From the NCBI RefSeq assembly GCF_002277895.1, contig NZ_CP022998.1:1655501-1719500 (forward strand): a DNA stretch of 64,000 nt. Direction: 5' to 3'. A model generated the notes under the pieces. That model saw nothing but the letters and a program-made list of their open reading frames with translations, was not told the DNA's origin and did no database searches. A program made the translations under genes and the position numbers. Below, one piece after another: positions 36,135 through 46,038 of the stretch; the stretch's first letter is position 1; each line of letters starts with the position of its first letter. The stretch is from Rhizobium sp. 11515TR (lineage in GTDB: Bacteria > Pseudomonadota > Alphaproteobacteria > Rhizobiales > Rhizobiaceae).

Positions 36135-37646
36135 CTACCGCTTTAGGCTGCCGAGAATACCACGCACCAGCGCCCGCCCGACTTGCGTTGCCACCGTGCG
36201 TGCCATGCTTTTCATCGTCGCCTCCAGGATCGTCTCGCGCTGATAGCCCGAACGGTGACCGGCTGGCTTACTGCTATCACCACCGAAGCCCGGCAAGGTC
36301 CAGCCATCGCCGGCACTCTCGTTCTGCGGCGCGGCCGCCTTGCGTGCCCGCTCCGTCAGGATCTCATAGGCGGATTCGCGGTCGATCGTCTGGTCATAGA
36401 CGCCTGCAACCGGACTGCCGTTGATGATGGCTTGACGCTCGCCATCGGTGACGGGTCCGATACGGCCGGATGGCGGGCGGATCAGCGTGCGCTCGACAAC
36501 GGACGGCGTACCCTTGCCCTCCAGCATCGACACGAGCGCCTCTCCGGTACCGAGAGTTGTGATGACGGTGGCGCAATCGAAGGCCGGATTGGGCCGGAAG
36601 GTCGAGGCCGCCGTCTGCACGGCCTTCTGCTCGCGCGGCGTATAGGCGCGAAGCGCATGCTGCACGCGATTGCCAAGCTGTGCCAGCACCGTTTCCGGCA
36701 CGTCGAGCGGGTTCTGCGTCACGAAATAGACGCCCACGCCCTTGGAGCGGATCAGTCGCACCACTTGCTCCACGCGTTCGATCAGCACCTTCGGCGCGTC
36801 GTTGAAGAGCAGGTGCGCTTCATCGAAGAAGAAGACCAGCTTGGGTTTTTCCGGATCGCCGACTTCGGGCAGTTCCTCGAACAGCTCGGAGAGCAGCCAT
36901 AGCAAGAAGGTGGCATAGAGGCGCGGGTTCATCATCAGCTTGTCAGCTGCAAGCACCGAGATCTGCCCGTAGCCATCGTTGCTGACCCGCATGATGTCGG
37001 AAATCTTCAGCGCCGGCTCGCCGAAGAAGTTTTCCGCGCCCTGCTGTTCCAGAACAAGCATGGCGCGCTGGATCGAGCCAACCGACGATTTCGAGATCAG
37101 GCCATATTTCGTGGAGAGCTCGCTGGCATTTTCGCCCATATAGTTCAGCAGCGCCTGCAGGTCTTTGAGGTCGAGCAGCGCCAGGCCATTTTCATCGGCG
37201 ATCTTGAAGGCGATGTTGAGCACGCCCTCCTGTGCCTCGGACGCATCCATCAAGCGGGCCAGCAGTAGCGGGCCCATTTCGGCGATGGTGGTGCGCACCC
37301 GATGGCCTTTTTCGCCATAGAGGTCCCAGAAGATCACCGGGAACTGGTCGAACTCATAGGGCGACAGGCCGATTTCCTCGGCGCGCTTCAGCAGGAAGTC
37401 CTTTGGCTCGCCCTTGGCGGCGATGCCCGAAAGATCGCCCTTGATGTCGGCACAGAAGACGGGCACGCCGGCCTTGGAAAATCCCTCCGCCAGCACCTGC
37501 AGCGTCACCGTCTTGCCGGTGCCAGTGGCGCCCGTGACGAGGCCGTGGCGATTGCCGAATTTCAGCGTCAGGAACTCGTCCTTATTGATGCTGTCATCCG
37601 GATTGCGGCTCGCGCCGACGAAAATCTGTCCATCTTGCTGCGGCAT
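36135..37646 (-). CDS. HerA-like ATPase (DUF853 family)
   Basis: A 503-residue P-loop ATPase of the DUF853/HerA-like family. The Walker A motif GATGTGKT lies at residues 39-46; Walker B is in KLVFFFDEAHLLFNDAP. RSKGVGVYFVTQNPLDVP and the arginine-finger region LGNRVQHALRAY follow. The family is related to DNA-translocating helicases but is not characterised well; the Fe/S-cluster or NurA partner of archaeal HerA is absent here. A TAAGGGAG site precedes the ATG. Confidence 0.88.
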   Translation of the reverse strand: MPQQDGQIFVGASRNPDDSINKDEFLTLKFGNRHGLVTGATGTGKTVTLQVLAEGFSKAGVPVFCADIKGDLSGIAAKGEPKDFLLKRAEEIGLSPYEFDQFPVIFWDLYGEKGHRVRTTIAEMGPLLLARLMDASEAQEGVLNIAFKIADENGLALLDLKDLQALLNYMGENASELSTKYGLISKSSVGSIQRAMLVLEQQGAENFFGEPALKISDIMRVSNDGYGQISVLAADKLMMNPRLYATFLLWLLSELFEELPEVGDPEKPKLVFFFDEAHLLFNDAPKVLIERVEQVVRLIRSKGVGVYFVTQNPLDVPETVLAQLGNRVQHALRAYTPREQKAVQTAASTFRPNPAFDCATVITTLGTGEALVSMLEGKGTPSVVERTLIRPPSGRIGPVTDGERQAIINGSPVAGVYDQTIDRESAYEILTERARKAAAPQNESAGDGWTLPGFGGDSSKPAGHRSGYQRETILEATMKSMARTVATQVGRALVRGILGSLKR

Positions 37647-37660
37647 GGTGTCGTCTCCCT

Positions 37661-37763
37661 TAGAGCACTTCCAGCAAAAGTGCGAAGCGGTTTGCGTCCG
37701 GAACTGCGTAAAAACAAAAAGATAGAGCGTTTTCGCGATTCGAAGAAAAGCGGAAATGCTCTA
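37661..37763. repeat. Dispersed intergenic repeat, best copy
   Basis: A roughly 103-base element bounded by TAGAGCACTTCC and GGAAATGCTCTA, imperfect inverted ends that match at 11 of 12 positions. Its core reads CAAAAGTGCGAAGCGG, CGTCCGGAACTGCG and AAAACAAAAAGATAGAGCG. Related copies lie near 42311, 54468, 57077 and, more distantly, 58744. All fall between genes. Confidence 0.75.
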
Positions 37764-37774
37764 CCTGTTTGATT

Positions 37775-37825
37775 CTAGTACCGGATGATTTGGGATTGAA
37801 TCGATCCCAAATCATCCGGTACTAG
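37775..37825. repeat. Perfect 22-bp-arm palindrome
   Basis: Positions 37775-37796 (starting CTAGTACCGGATG) and 37804-37825 (ending CATCCGGTACTAG) are exact complements around the loop TGAATCG. This is the longest perfect inverted repeat I found. It lies between the dispersed repeat and the DUF2267 gene. No T-run follows, so it is not an ordinary terminator. It may be a mobile or regulatory hairpin. Confidence 0.8.
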
Positions 37826-37995
37826 GGCGGCGGCACGGCAGCTTTTGAAAGCTGCAAGGGCCATTCATCGATTTGTCCTGACACTGTTATAAGAACTGAC
37901 TTGAATGGGGACAACCATTCGCGTCGCAGTTCCGCTTCTGGTAGAATGTTGACCTCCGGCGCGGCTTGTGTCGGTTGCTTCATTCAGTTACGTTG

Positions 37996-38005
37996 ACGTT
38001 AACGT
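37996..38005. promoter_or_regulatory. Palindrome before the DUF2267 gene
   Basis: ACGTTAACGT is a perfect 10-bp palindrome 20 bases before the GTG start, with a further ACGTT repeat at 37990-37994. It could be an operator or leader element. The position so close to the start suggests repression. Confidence 0.35.
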
Positions 38006-38025
38006 TATAAAGGCAGGAGGCCACA

Positions 38026-38421
38026 GTGAACGAAGTTATTGATCAGATCGCGACCAAAGCCGGCATCGCTCCCGACCTTGCGGAAAAGGCCGTCGGCATG
38101 ATTCTCGGTTTCCTGCAGCGCGAAGCTCCGGATGGTCCCGTCACCAAGATGATCGAATCTATTCCCGGCGCCTCCGATCTCGTTGCGCAATATAATGGCG
38201 AGGAAACGGGTGGCGGTGGCCTGCTCGGCGGCCTGCTTAGCGCAGTCGGCGGTGGCGGCGGTCTGATGGCCCTCGGCCAGCAGCTGATGAGCAGCGGTCT
38301 CAGCATGGGCGAAATCGGCTCGCTCGCCAAGGAGACGATTGCAACTGCTCGCCAGCATGCCGGCGACGAGGTGGTCGACCAGGTCGTCAATTCTGTCCCG
38401 GGCCTGCACCAGTTCATTTGA
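38026..38421 (+). CDS. DUF2267-type Gly-rich small protein
   Basis: The 131-residue protein starts at GTG, with AGGAGG 5 bases upstream. It has a helical N-terminus MNEVIDQIATKAGIAPDLAEKAVG. A Gly-rich centre follows (GGGGLLGGLLSAVGGGGG), then a C-terminal half SMGEIGSLAKETIATAR and VNSVPGLHQFI. The pattern resembles DUF2267 proteins common in rhizobia, whose function is unknown. There is no signal peptide. A hairpin at 38444-38467 follows the stop. Confidence 0.75.
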   Translation: MNEVIDQIATKAGIAPDLAEKAVGMILGFLQREAPDGPVTKMIESIPGASDLVAQYNGEETGGGGLLGGLLSAVGGGGGLMALGQQLMSSGLSMGEIGSLAKETIATARQHAGDEVVDQVVNSVPGLHQFI

Positions 38422-38443
38422 GGCTGCTATTGCCTTGAAAGAA

Positions 38444-38467
38444 AGCCGCCGGTTAATTCCGGCGGCT
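38444..38467 (+). terminator. Hairpin after the DUF2267 gene
   Basis: AGCCGCCGG and CCGGCGGCT form a perfect 9-bp stem around TTAATT, 22 bases after the stop. The following bases (GTTCATTG) are only moderately T-rich. Confidence 0.65.
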
Positions 38468-38556
38468 GTTCATTGTTCAGAAGGCAGGCTCCACCTCGTC
38501 ACATTGCACCTGTTAAAGGCAGACATCCGGCCTCCATCCGCTGATCTTCTTCAGGA

Positions 38557-40077
38557 TCAGACCTTCCTGCCCTTCGGGGTCCCGTCGATCTCATGCCATT
38601 TGCGGCCGTCGCGTTCGATGAGTTCGTCGGCGCAGGCGGGACCTGTGCTGCCGGGCGCATAGGGATCGGGTTTGCCGCCCTCTGCCCAGAGGTCGAGGAA
38701 GGGCTGCACGGCCGCCCAGCCGGCTTCGATGCCGTCGGCGCGCTGGAAGAGCGTCTGGTCGCCGACGAAGAGTTCGTAGAACAGGCTCTCATAGCCGGTC
38801 TGCTTGCCGATATCGAAACTGTCGGCGTAGCGGAAGTCGAGCGAAACCGGCGCTGTTTTCAGCACCAGCCCCGGCGATTTGATCGAGATTTCCATATCAA
38901 GGCCCTCGTCGGGCTGCACCTGGATGATCAGCCTGTTCGGCGGCAGTTCTGGGCGGGATTCGTGGCGCGGGAACTGGGCGAAGGGAACCGGCCGGAAGGT
39001 GATGACCACTTCCGTATCCCGCGCCTTCATCGCCTTGCCCGTGCGCAGGTAGAAGGGCACGCCCGCCCAGCGCCAGGTATCGACTAGGAGTTTCAGCGCC
39101 ACGAAGGTTTCGGTATTGCTGTCGGGGGCGACATCGGGCGTCTGGGTAAAGGCCGGCAGATCCCTGCCGGCAATCGGGCCGGCCGTATAGGCGCCGCGTA
39201 CGCCGTTCTTGATTGCCTCCTCACGCGAGTAGACGCGCAGGGCCTTCAGCACTTTGCCCTTCTCATTACGGATGGATTCGGCATCGAAGCTGTTCGGCGG
39301 TTCCATCGCCACCATCGCCAGCAGCTGGAAGAGATGGTTCGGCACCATATCGCGAAGTGCGCCGGTCGCATCGTAAAATTTGCCGCGCGTGCCGACGTCC
39401 ACAAGCTCTGCCGCCGTGATCTGCACGTGGTCGATGTAGTTGTTGTTCCACAGCGCCTCGATCATCATGTTGGCGAAGCGCGTCGTCATGATGTTCTGCA
39501 CCGTTTCCTTGCCGAGGAAATGGTCGATGCGATAGATCTGGCTTTCGGACACATGGTTCAGCAGCCGCGCATTCAAAGCCTGTGCCGAAGCAAGATCGTG
39601 GCCGAAGGGCTTTTCGATCGCGATGCGGCGGAAGGCACCGGTCGTTTCGTTCATCAGCCCGTTTTCGGAGAGTTTCTCGGCAATATCGCCGAAGAAGCGC
39701 GGCGGCACAGCGAAATAGAAGGCTGCGTTGGCGCTTGCCGCATGCGAGAGATAATCCGAGATTTCCTTGTAGACGTCGTTCTGCGTGAAGTCACCGGAAA
39801 TATAGCTGATGCGCTTGCGCAGGCTTTGCCATACCGCCTGCCGCTCAGCATCGTCCATATCGCCTGAGGTCTTCAGAAATGATTCCAGACGATCCAGCAG
39901 CATGTCGACGCCGCCGGTCTCGATGCCGATGCCGAGAATATGCAGGTCTTCGCCGACAAGCCCGCTGCGGGTCATGTTGATCAGCGTCGGGATCAGCAGG
40001 CGCCGCGTAAGGTCGCCGGCAGCACCGAAGATCACGAATGTCAGCGGCGGAGCCGGTGCGACGTCGGGGGTGGTCAT
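38557..40077 (-). CDS. zwf: Glucose-6-phosphate 1-dehydrogenase
   Basis: The 506-residue enzyme oxidises glucose-6-phosphate to 6-phosphogluconolactone, feeding the Entner-Doudoroff and pentose phosphate routes. The nucleotide motif FVIFGAAGDLTRRLLIP is at the N-terminus. The substrate signature YRIDHFLGKETVQ has Asp185 and His186. AIEKPFGHDL lies before it, and YLRTGKAM after. The length is near the usual 490. Unlike the common rhizobial zwf-pgl-edd operon, no pgl or edd gene follows, so this is a solitary copy, possibly a second paralogue. AGAAGGAG precedes the ATG. Confidence 0.93.
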   Translation of the reverse strand: MTTPDVAPAPPLTFVIFGAAGDLTRRLLIPTLINMTRSGLVGEDLHILGIGIETGGVDMLLDRLESFLKTSGDMDDAERQAVWQSLRKRISYISGDFTQNDVYKEISDYLSHAASANAAFYFAVPPRFFGDIAEKLSENGLMNETTGAFRRIAIEKPFGHDLASAQALNARLLNHVSESQIYRIDHFLGKETVQNIMTTRFANMMIEALWNNNYIDHVQITAAELVDVGTRGKFYDATGALRDMVPNHLFQLLAMVAMEPPNSFDAESIRNEKGKVLKALRVYSREEAIKNGVRGAYTAGPIAGRDLPAFTQTPDVAPDSNTETFVALKLLVDTWRWAGVPFYLRTGKAMKARDTEVVITFRPVPFAQFPRHESRPELPPNRLIIQVQPDEGLDMEISIKSPGLVLKTAPVSLDFRYADSFDIGKQTGYESLFYELFVGDQTLFQRADGIEAGWAAVQPFLDLWAEGGKPDPYAPGSTGPACADELIERDGRKWHEIDGTPKGRKV

Positions 40078-40249
40078 GCGCGAATCTCCTTCTGGCGGCC
40101 ATATTCAGGGCTTCTGGACGACATGGACTATCTCCTCGGAGCTGTTGCTGTTTCAGCGTTGGCTATGGGTGTTCTAGCGCGGGCCGGCGCCGGTTGTCGA
40201 TGGGATCGACGCACCGCCGTCAGTCGGCATTTCGGGGCTGATAAATATC

Positions 40250-41020
40250 TTATTTCTTCACCGCGACCAGGAAGAGCCGCGGAAAGCGCAGCAACACCTT
40301 GCCGTCGACAAGCGGCGGATAGGCCTGCTCGATATGCTTCAGATATTCAGCAGTGAAGGCATCGCGATGCTCGGCGCCGGCATGGTCGAGGTAAGGGCGC
40401 AGGCCCGTGCCCTTCACCCATTCGACGATGGCGGCGGCATTCTCCAGCACGTGATTGTAGTTGGTGTGCCAGATATCGACCCGGGCCGATTTGCCGATCA
40501 GCCTGTTGTAATAGACCGAGGGCGCGGGCAGGGGATTGCGACGTACGCTCTTCTTCGCAAAGGCCTCGCTCCAAGGACCATTCTTGGCCGTTTCCTCCAT
40601 CATCAGATGGCTCTGTTCGGTGAGATTGTCGGGCATTTGCACGGCAAGCACGCCGCCAGGCTTCAGCCCGTCCATCAGGTGGTCGAGGATGTCGAGGTGA
40701 TTGGGCAGCCACTGAAACACGGCGTTGGCAAAAAGCAGGTCGACGGGTTCTTCCGGCCGCCATGTGGCAAGATCTGCCTTGACAAAATTCGTATCGGGCA
40801 GGCGCTTGCGAGCGGCCTCCAGCATATTGTCGTCGCTATCGAGGCCGGAGACACCGGCAATACCGTAACGCTCGACGATCAGTTCAGTCGAATTGGCGGG
40901 ACCGCAACCGAGGTCGATCGCGCGTTCGATACGCTCCAGCGGCACCTGCGCCAGCAGGTCGCGCGCCGGGCGTGTGCGTTCATCCTCGAATTTCACATAT
41001 TGGCCGGCAGACCATGCCAT
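40250..41020 (-). CDS. tam: Trans-aconitate 2-methyltransferase
   Basis: A 256-residue SAM-dependent methyltransferase. The opening [20 protein letters not shown] is characteristic of Tam, which methylates trans-aconitate and removes this aconitase inhibitor. The SAM-binding motif I is [15 protein letters not shown], followed by [28 protein letters not shown] is the family motif III. AGGAAGAGGG lies upstream of the ATG at 41020; a GTG two codons before is an alternative. It is transcribed alone. Confidence 0.92.
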   Translation of the reverse strand: MAWSAGQYVKFEDERTRPARDLLAQVPLERIERAIDLGCGPANSTELIVERYGIAGVSGLDSDDNMLEAARKRLPDTNFVKADLATWRPEEPVDLLFANAVFQWLPNHLDILDHLMDGLKPGGVLAVQMPDNLTEQSHLMMEETAKNGPWSEAFAKKSVRRNPLPAPSVYYNRLIGKSARVDIWHTNYNHVLENAAAIVEWVKGTGLRPYLDHAGAEHRDAFTAEYLKHIEQAYPPLVDGKVLLRFPRLFLVAVKK

Positions 41021-41077
41021 GGGCACACCCTCTTCCTAGATTGCCGTTATCCCCGATGCGCATAGCACCGGGATATA

Positions 41078-42118
<1,041 letters not shown>

Positions 42119-42427
42119 GGGAGTTCTCCCTCTCTCCTGACGATCCCTATGGTTCATCACTTTTGCTGATGGACTCATTCGTCAAGCTGCTGTTTCGACG
42201 CATGAAAATTGCGTTATGAATGCGATATCGAGCGCTTTGTTGCAAATGGATTTTGCCGCGCAGTTTCTGCTTGACCCTGGGGTTACGCAGTTATTTGTTC
42301 GTCGCCATCTACAGCAATTCCACCGAAAATGCGGGCCACGGCTTTCCGTCCGGAATTGCGAGAAAACAAAAAGATGGAGCGGCTCCGCGATCCCGCGAAA
42401 GCTGAACCGCCCAAAGGGAGGAATACG
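42119..42427. other. 309-base gap with a degenerate dispersed repeat
   Basis: This gap separates the divergent ADH and aminotransferase genes. A degraded copy of the dispersed repeat runs at about 42311-42410, sharing CCGTCCGGAATTGCG and AAAACAAAAAGATGGAGCGG with the best copy. The rest, about 42119-42310, shows no gene or clear operator. An AAAGGGAGG site lies before the aminotransferase. Confidence 0.55.
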
Positions 42428-43315
42428 ATGTCCGTCGATACGTCGCCCCGCACCACCACCTGGACCTATGTTGAAGGAGAATGGCTCTCCGGCAATCCAC
42501 CGCTGATCGGGCCGACCTCGCATGCCATGTGGCTCGGCTCGACCGTGTTCGATGGTGCACGCTGGTTCGATGGCATTGCGCCCGATCTCGATCTCCATTG
42601 CCAGCGCGTCAATCGCTCGGCCGTCGCCATGGGGCTGAAGCCGGTCAAGACCTCGCAGGAGATCGAAGCGCTCGCCTGGGAAGGCATCAGGAAATTCGAC
42701 GGCAAGACGCCGATCTACATCAAGCCGATGTATTGGGGCGAACATGGCTCGCCGGGCAGCGTCGTTGCCGTCGACGCGGAATCGACGCGCTTCGCGCTCT
42801 GCCTGTTCGAGGCGCCGCTTGGCGGCAACGGTGGCATCACGCTCACGGTCTCGCCCTTCCGGCGCCCGTCGCCGGAAACGGCGATGACGGACGCCAAGGC
42901 CGGCTCGCTCTATCCGAACAGCGGCCGCATGATCCTCGAAGCGAGGGGCCGCGGTTTCAACAATGCGCTGGTGCGCGACATGAACGGCAATGTCGTCGAA
43001 ACGGCGTCGTCGAATGTCTTCATGGTCAAGGACGGCATCGTCTATACGCCGGTCGCCAACCGCACCTTCCTCGCCGGCATCACCCGCGCCCGCGTTATCG
43101 GCCTGCTGCGCCAGGAAGGCTTCGACGTGCGCGAGGAAACCCTGTCCGTCGAACAGTTCATGGCCGCTGACGAAATTTTCACGACCGGCAACTATTCCAA
43201 GGTCGTCAGCGTCAACCGTCTCGATGATCGCGAGTTCCAGGAGGGGCCGGTCGCCCGCAAGGCGCTGGAACTTTACATGGATTGGGCGCACGGCCGCAGC
43301 GCCAGCGAAGAGTGA
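42428..43315 (+). CDS. ilvE: Branched-chain amino acid aminotransferase
   Basis: The 295-residue fold-type IV PLP enzyme swaps amino groups between leucine, isoleucine or valine and 2-oxoglutarate. The PLP lysine is Lys157 in DAKAGSLYPNSG. The N-terminal part has STVFDGARWFDG, and the C-terminal VVETASSNVFMVKDG is the family phosphate-binding region. The length is normal. AAAGGGAGG precedes the ATG. In this window it is the natural partner of the leucine-degradation operon, though 23 kb away. A perfect hairpin follows its stop. Confidence 0.92.
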   Translation: MSVDTSPRTTTWTYVEGEWLSGNPPLIGPTSHAMWLGSTVFDGARWFDGIAPDLDLHCQRVNRSAVAMGLKPVKTSQEIEALAWEGIRKFDGKTPIYIKPMYWGEHGSPGSVVAVDAESTRFALCLFEAPLGGNGGITLTVSPFRRPSPETAMTDAKAGSLYPNSGRMILEARGRGFNNALVRDMNGNVVETASSNVFMVKDGIVYTPVANRTFLAGITRARVIGLLRQEGFDVREETLSVEQFMAADEIFTTGNYSKVVSVNRLDDREFQEGPVARKALELYMDWAHGRSASEE

Positions 43316-43325
43316 GCCGCCGTCG

Positions 43326-43359
43326 GCTGACGAGGCAATGGGATCATTGCCTCGTCAGC
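43326..43359. terminator. 15-bp hairpin shared by convergent genes
   Basis: Positions 43326-43340 (GCTGACGAGGCAATG) and 43345-43359 are exact complements around GGAT. The right arm encodes the last residues and part of the stop of the convergent acetyltransferase. There is no T-run; it could stop transcription from both sides. Confidence 0.6.
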
Positions 43360-43883
43360 TCGGCCTCGAAGGCAGCCCTCGTCATGCTGTAGGAGGCAAA
43401 GGGTTCGTCGTGATAGGTGATCTTGCGCGGCTGTGAAAGCCCAAGCTTTTGCGCGACGCGGATAGATGCCGCATTTCCAGGAGCGATATCGGCAATTACC
43501 CGATCGAGTTCGAGTGTCTGGAAGGCATGGGCGAGAACGGGCCTTGCCGCCTCCGTCGCATAACCCTTGCCCCAGGCAAGCCTGTTCAGCCGCCATCCGA
43601 TCTCGATATCAGGCCCGATGGCATCGGCGGGTATCAGTAGTATCCAGCCGAGGAATTGCTTGGGATTCTCTTTGGCGCGGATCGACCAATATCCCAGGCC
43701 ATCGCCGAAATTCGCTTCGATCCGGCCCTGCAAGAAGGTTCGATGTGCGACTGCATCCTGCCATGGACCGGGAATGAAGCGCGTCACCTCCGGATCGCGA
43801 TCCATGGCAATGCAGTCGTCAAGATCGGCCATGATGCGAGGCTGAAGGATCAGTCGTTCGGTTTCGAAGCTCGGAAGCGCCAT
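43344..43883 (-). CDS. GNAT acetyltransferase, RimJ/RimL-like
   Basis: The 179-residue protein opens MALPSFETERLILQPR, the usual start of RimJ/RimL-like acetyltransferases that use acetyl-CoA. IEIGWRLNRLAWGKGYATEA contains the acetyl-CoA pyrophosphate loop (R/Q-x-x-G-x-A type: LAWGKGYA), and ASIRVAQKLGLSQ is the C-terminal helix motif. The target could be a ribosomal protein or a small molecule. Its 3' end overlaps a hairpin with ilvE. Confidence 0.85.
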   Translation of the reverse strand: MALPSFETERLILQPRIMADLDDCIAMDRDPEVTRFIPGPWQDAVAHRTFLQGRIEANFGDGLGYWSIRAKENPKQFLGWILLIPADAIGPDIEIGWRLNRLAWGKGYATEAARPVLAHAFQTLELDRVIADIAPGNAASIRVAQKLGLSQPRKITYHDEPFASYSMTRAAFEAELTRQ

Positions 43884-44019
43884 AGAGATACCCCCACAAC
43901 TACCAATGGTTGGAGAATATCAAAAGCCTGTTTCAGCTCAACATGGCTTGGGTAGAATCGCGGCAATCAGCCGCGATTTTGATCTTCGCTGCTTTGCAGT
44001 GAAGGCGATGACAGCGGAG

Positions 44020-45249
44020 TTATTCCACTTCCTTCTTCGGGCTGACCCACCAGCAATAGATGGCTCCGAGTGCCAGCAGCACGCAAGTTCCGAGGAACAC
44101 GGCGCGCATGCCGATATGGCCGCCGACGAAGCCGCCCAGGACCGGGCCTGCCACCTGACCGACATATTGCGAGGAGATGGAGAGGCCGAGGATGCTGCCG
44201 GTGGCCGCATCGGGAACATTATGCCTGATGACGGCGGTGATGCAGGGCAGAAGGCCGCCGAGCGCCACACCCATCAGGAAGCGCAAACCGATCAATTGCC
44301 AGGCCGAGGTCACGAAAGCCTGCGGGATCAACAAGAGCGCCGCAACGGCAAGGGCCGCCATGATGACACTCCAGTAGCCGATGCGATCGGCAAGCTTGCC
44401 GAGCCATGAGGACGACAGGATGCTGCCGAGCGCCGCAGCCGCCATGACGACGCCCGAGACCATCGTCACATTGGCGTCCGTTACAAACTGCGCGACATAG
44501 ACTGTGATGATCGGCTCGATCGACATATTGGCGAGCATCAGCAAGAGGCCGAGCGACAGCATGGCGACGACGGGGCGCTTGTCCGGAATGGAGGCCCAGC
44601 TGCCGCTGGCCTTCGCAGCTTTCTTTCGTGCCGCGGATTTCTCTTCCTTGATCAAGAACGTCGTCGCCAGGAAGGTCAGGAAGATCACGCCGCCAGCCAG
44701 CAGGAAGGTGCCGCGAATGCCGATGATGGGTGGCAGCGCGCCGCCGATCAGCGGTCCTACAAGGTTGCCGGCCATGATGCCGGCGGATAGCGTGCCCAGC
44801 GCCCATGCCGAGCGATGCTTCGGCGTCTGTGCCGCCACCAGCACCATCGATCCCGAGGCATAGCCGCCGGCAAGGCCGGTGAAAAGGCGCAGCGCCACCA
44901 GCTGCCAGACATTGCCGGCCATGCCCATCAGCGAGATCGCGACCGTCATGCCGAGGCTGGCGCGGATCAGCATCAGCTTGCGGCCATGGATATCACCGAG
45001 CCGCCCCCAGAGCGGCGCGACGAAGGCGGCAGCAAAGAAGGTGGCGCCATAGGCAATGCCGGACCATTGCACGATCGCAGCCTTGTCGCTGACGCCGAGT
45101 TCCTCGACATAGAGCGGCAGGAAGGGGAGCAGCAGCGTCATCGCCACGATCGTCGTGAACGAGCCGACGAGGCAGATGATCAGGTTCCGCATCCAATGCG
45201 CGGTTTCCGGCTCGGCCGGTGCGGCTGCATCCCATCTCGTCTCGGTCAT
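44020..45249 (-). CDS. MFS transporter
   Basis: The 409-residue protein has 12 likely membrane helices and the MFS motif A GRLGDIHGRKLMLI between helices 2 and 3. ALRLFTGLAGGYASGSM resembles the N-half motif B. A cytoplasmic loop rich in Lys/Ala (SAARKKAAKASGSW) separates the two halves. It is probably a proton-linked drug or sugar exporter, but the substrate cannot be read off. It overlaps the upstream YbhB-like gene by 4 bases (ATGA). Confidence 0.88.
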   Translation of the reverse strand: MTETRWDAAAPAEPETAHWMRNLIICLVGSFTTIVAMTLLLPFLPLYVEELGVSDKAAIVQWSGIAYGATFFAAAFVAPLWGRLGDIHGRKLMLIRASLGMTVAISLMGMAGNVWQLVALRLFTGLAGGYASGSMVLVAAQTPKHRSAWALGTLSAGIMAGNLVGPLIGGALPPIIGIRGTFLLAGGVIFLTFLATTFLIKEEKSAARKKAAKASGSWASIPDKRPVVAMLSLGLLLMLANMSIEPIITVYVAQFVTDANVTMVSGVVMAAAALGSILSSSWLGKLADRIGYWSVIMAALAVAALLLIPQAFVTSAWQLIGLRFLMGVALGGLLPCITAVIRHNVPDAATGSILGLSISSQYVGQVAGPVLGGFVGGHIGMRAVFLGTCVLLALGAIYCWWVSPKKEVE

Positions 45250-45932
45250 TTCTCGGCCTTTGCATTCAATGTGTAAAACAGTTCCTGGCTGCCCGATGCG
45301 AGGATATGGCCTTTCGCGGCGGCGATGAGATCGGCGCGGGTGAAGAGATCCGGCAGGTTCAGTCGGTCGACATCGAGCGCATAGACGGTGACGTGATAGC
45401 TGTGGACACGCTCGTCATTCCAGGGCGGGCAGGCACCCATATAACCGCCATGAGGCCCGTCCTTCAAGTTGCCGCCGCCGGCACCATTCTGGCCGCGGCG
45501 TCCATAGGCCGTGCGTTCGAGCGGCAGGCCATTGGCTGAAGGGCCGTTTCCGTCCGCGCCTTCGGCAAGACGGGTGCGTGATGTGGGAATATCGGCCAGC
45601 ACCCAATGAACGAATTCCATCCGCTTGAAATCCTTCGGGATGGTTTTGTCCGCCCTGTTGAACAGCGAGAAATCCGCGGGCACGTCAGGATCGACCATCG
45701 TCAGCGCATAGGATTGCGTACCCTTTGGCCCGTTCGACCAGGAAACGGCAAGGCTCTTGTTAGGGCCGGCTGCCGATTTGTCTGAAGATGTCGAAACGCA
45801 GGAGGCGTTTTCCGACAGCAGCATCCGGCCATTGCTCTTTGCAAATGTCACCTTGAGATCGGCCGATAGGGCCGGCGTGGCGACAACTGCTGCGATGACG
45901 GTGGCGTTCAGAAGGTTGAGCATGGTTTTCAT
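45246..45932 (-). CDS. YbhB/YbcL-family (PEBP) protein, exported
   Basis: The 228-residue protein begins with a signal peptide MKTMLNLLNATVIAAVVATP and ALSA cleavage. The mature part has the phosphatidylethanolamine-binding signature: ALTMVDPDVP, FVHWVLADIP, then GYMGACPPWNDERVHSYH. It is a bacterial Raf-kinase-inhibitor-like protein; these bind small ligands and have unclear physiology. The frame is open upstream, but the signal peptide fixes the start at 45932. It is the first gene of a two-gene unit with the MFS transporter. Confidence 0.88.
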   Translation of the reverse strand: MKTMLNLLNATVIAAVVATPALSADLKVTFAKSNGRMLLSENASCVSTSSDKSAAGPNKSLAVSWSNGPKGTQSYALTMVDPDVPADFSLFNRADKTIPKDFKRMEFVHWVLADIPTSRTRLAEGADGNGPSANGLPLERTAYGRRGQNGAGGGNLKDGPHGGYMGACPPWNDERVHSYHVTVYALDVDRLNLPDLFTRADLIAAAKGHILASGSQELFYTLNAKAEK

Positions 45933-46038
45933 GATGTTGCCCTTTCGCGGTTCGCTCCTGTGAGCTTCGAGGGCAGGGTCTAACAAATTCGTGCCGAGCG
46001 GCTGCGCACGCAAACGCTCAAAATGCTGTCGCAAACGC

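Larger units (their letters stand above)
37647..38025. other. 379-base gap holding two repeats and an operator-like palindrome
   Basis: This gap between the ATPase and the DUF2267 gene has no gene. It holds the dispersed repeat at 37661-37763, the 22-bp-arm palindrome at 37775-37825 and a 10-bp palindrome at 37996-38005, all described separately. The remaining 37830-37990 part shows nothing I can assign. Confidence 0.5.

Noticed and set aside
37993..38010. TTGACG ... TTATAA as a promoter before the DUF2267 gene
   Set aside because: The boxes are only about 6 bases apart, far from the required 16-18, so the palindrome explanation is better.
42182..43291. 369-codon minus-strand frame opposite ilvE
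   Set aside because: It is antisense to a clear branched-chain aminotransferase and shows no domain.
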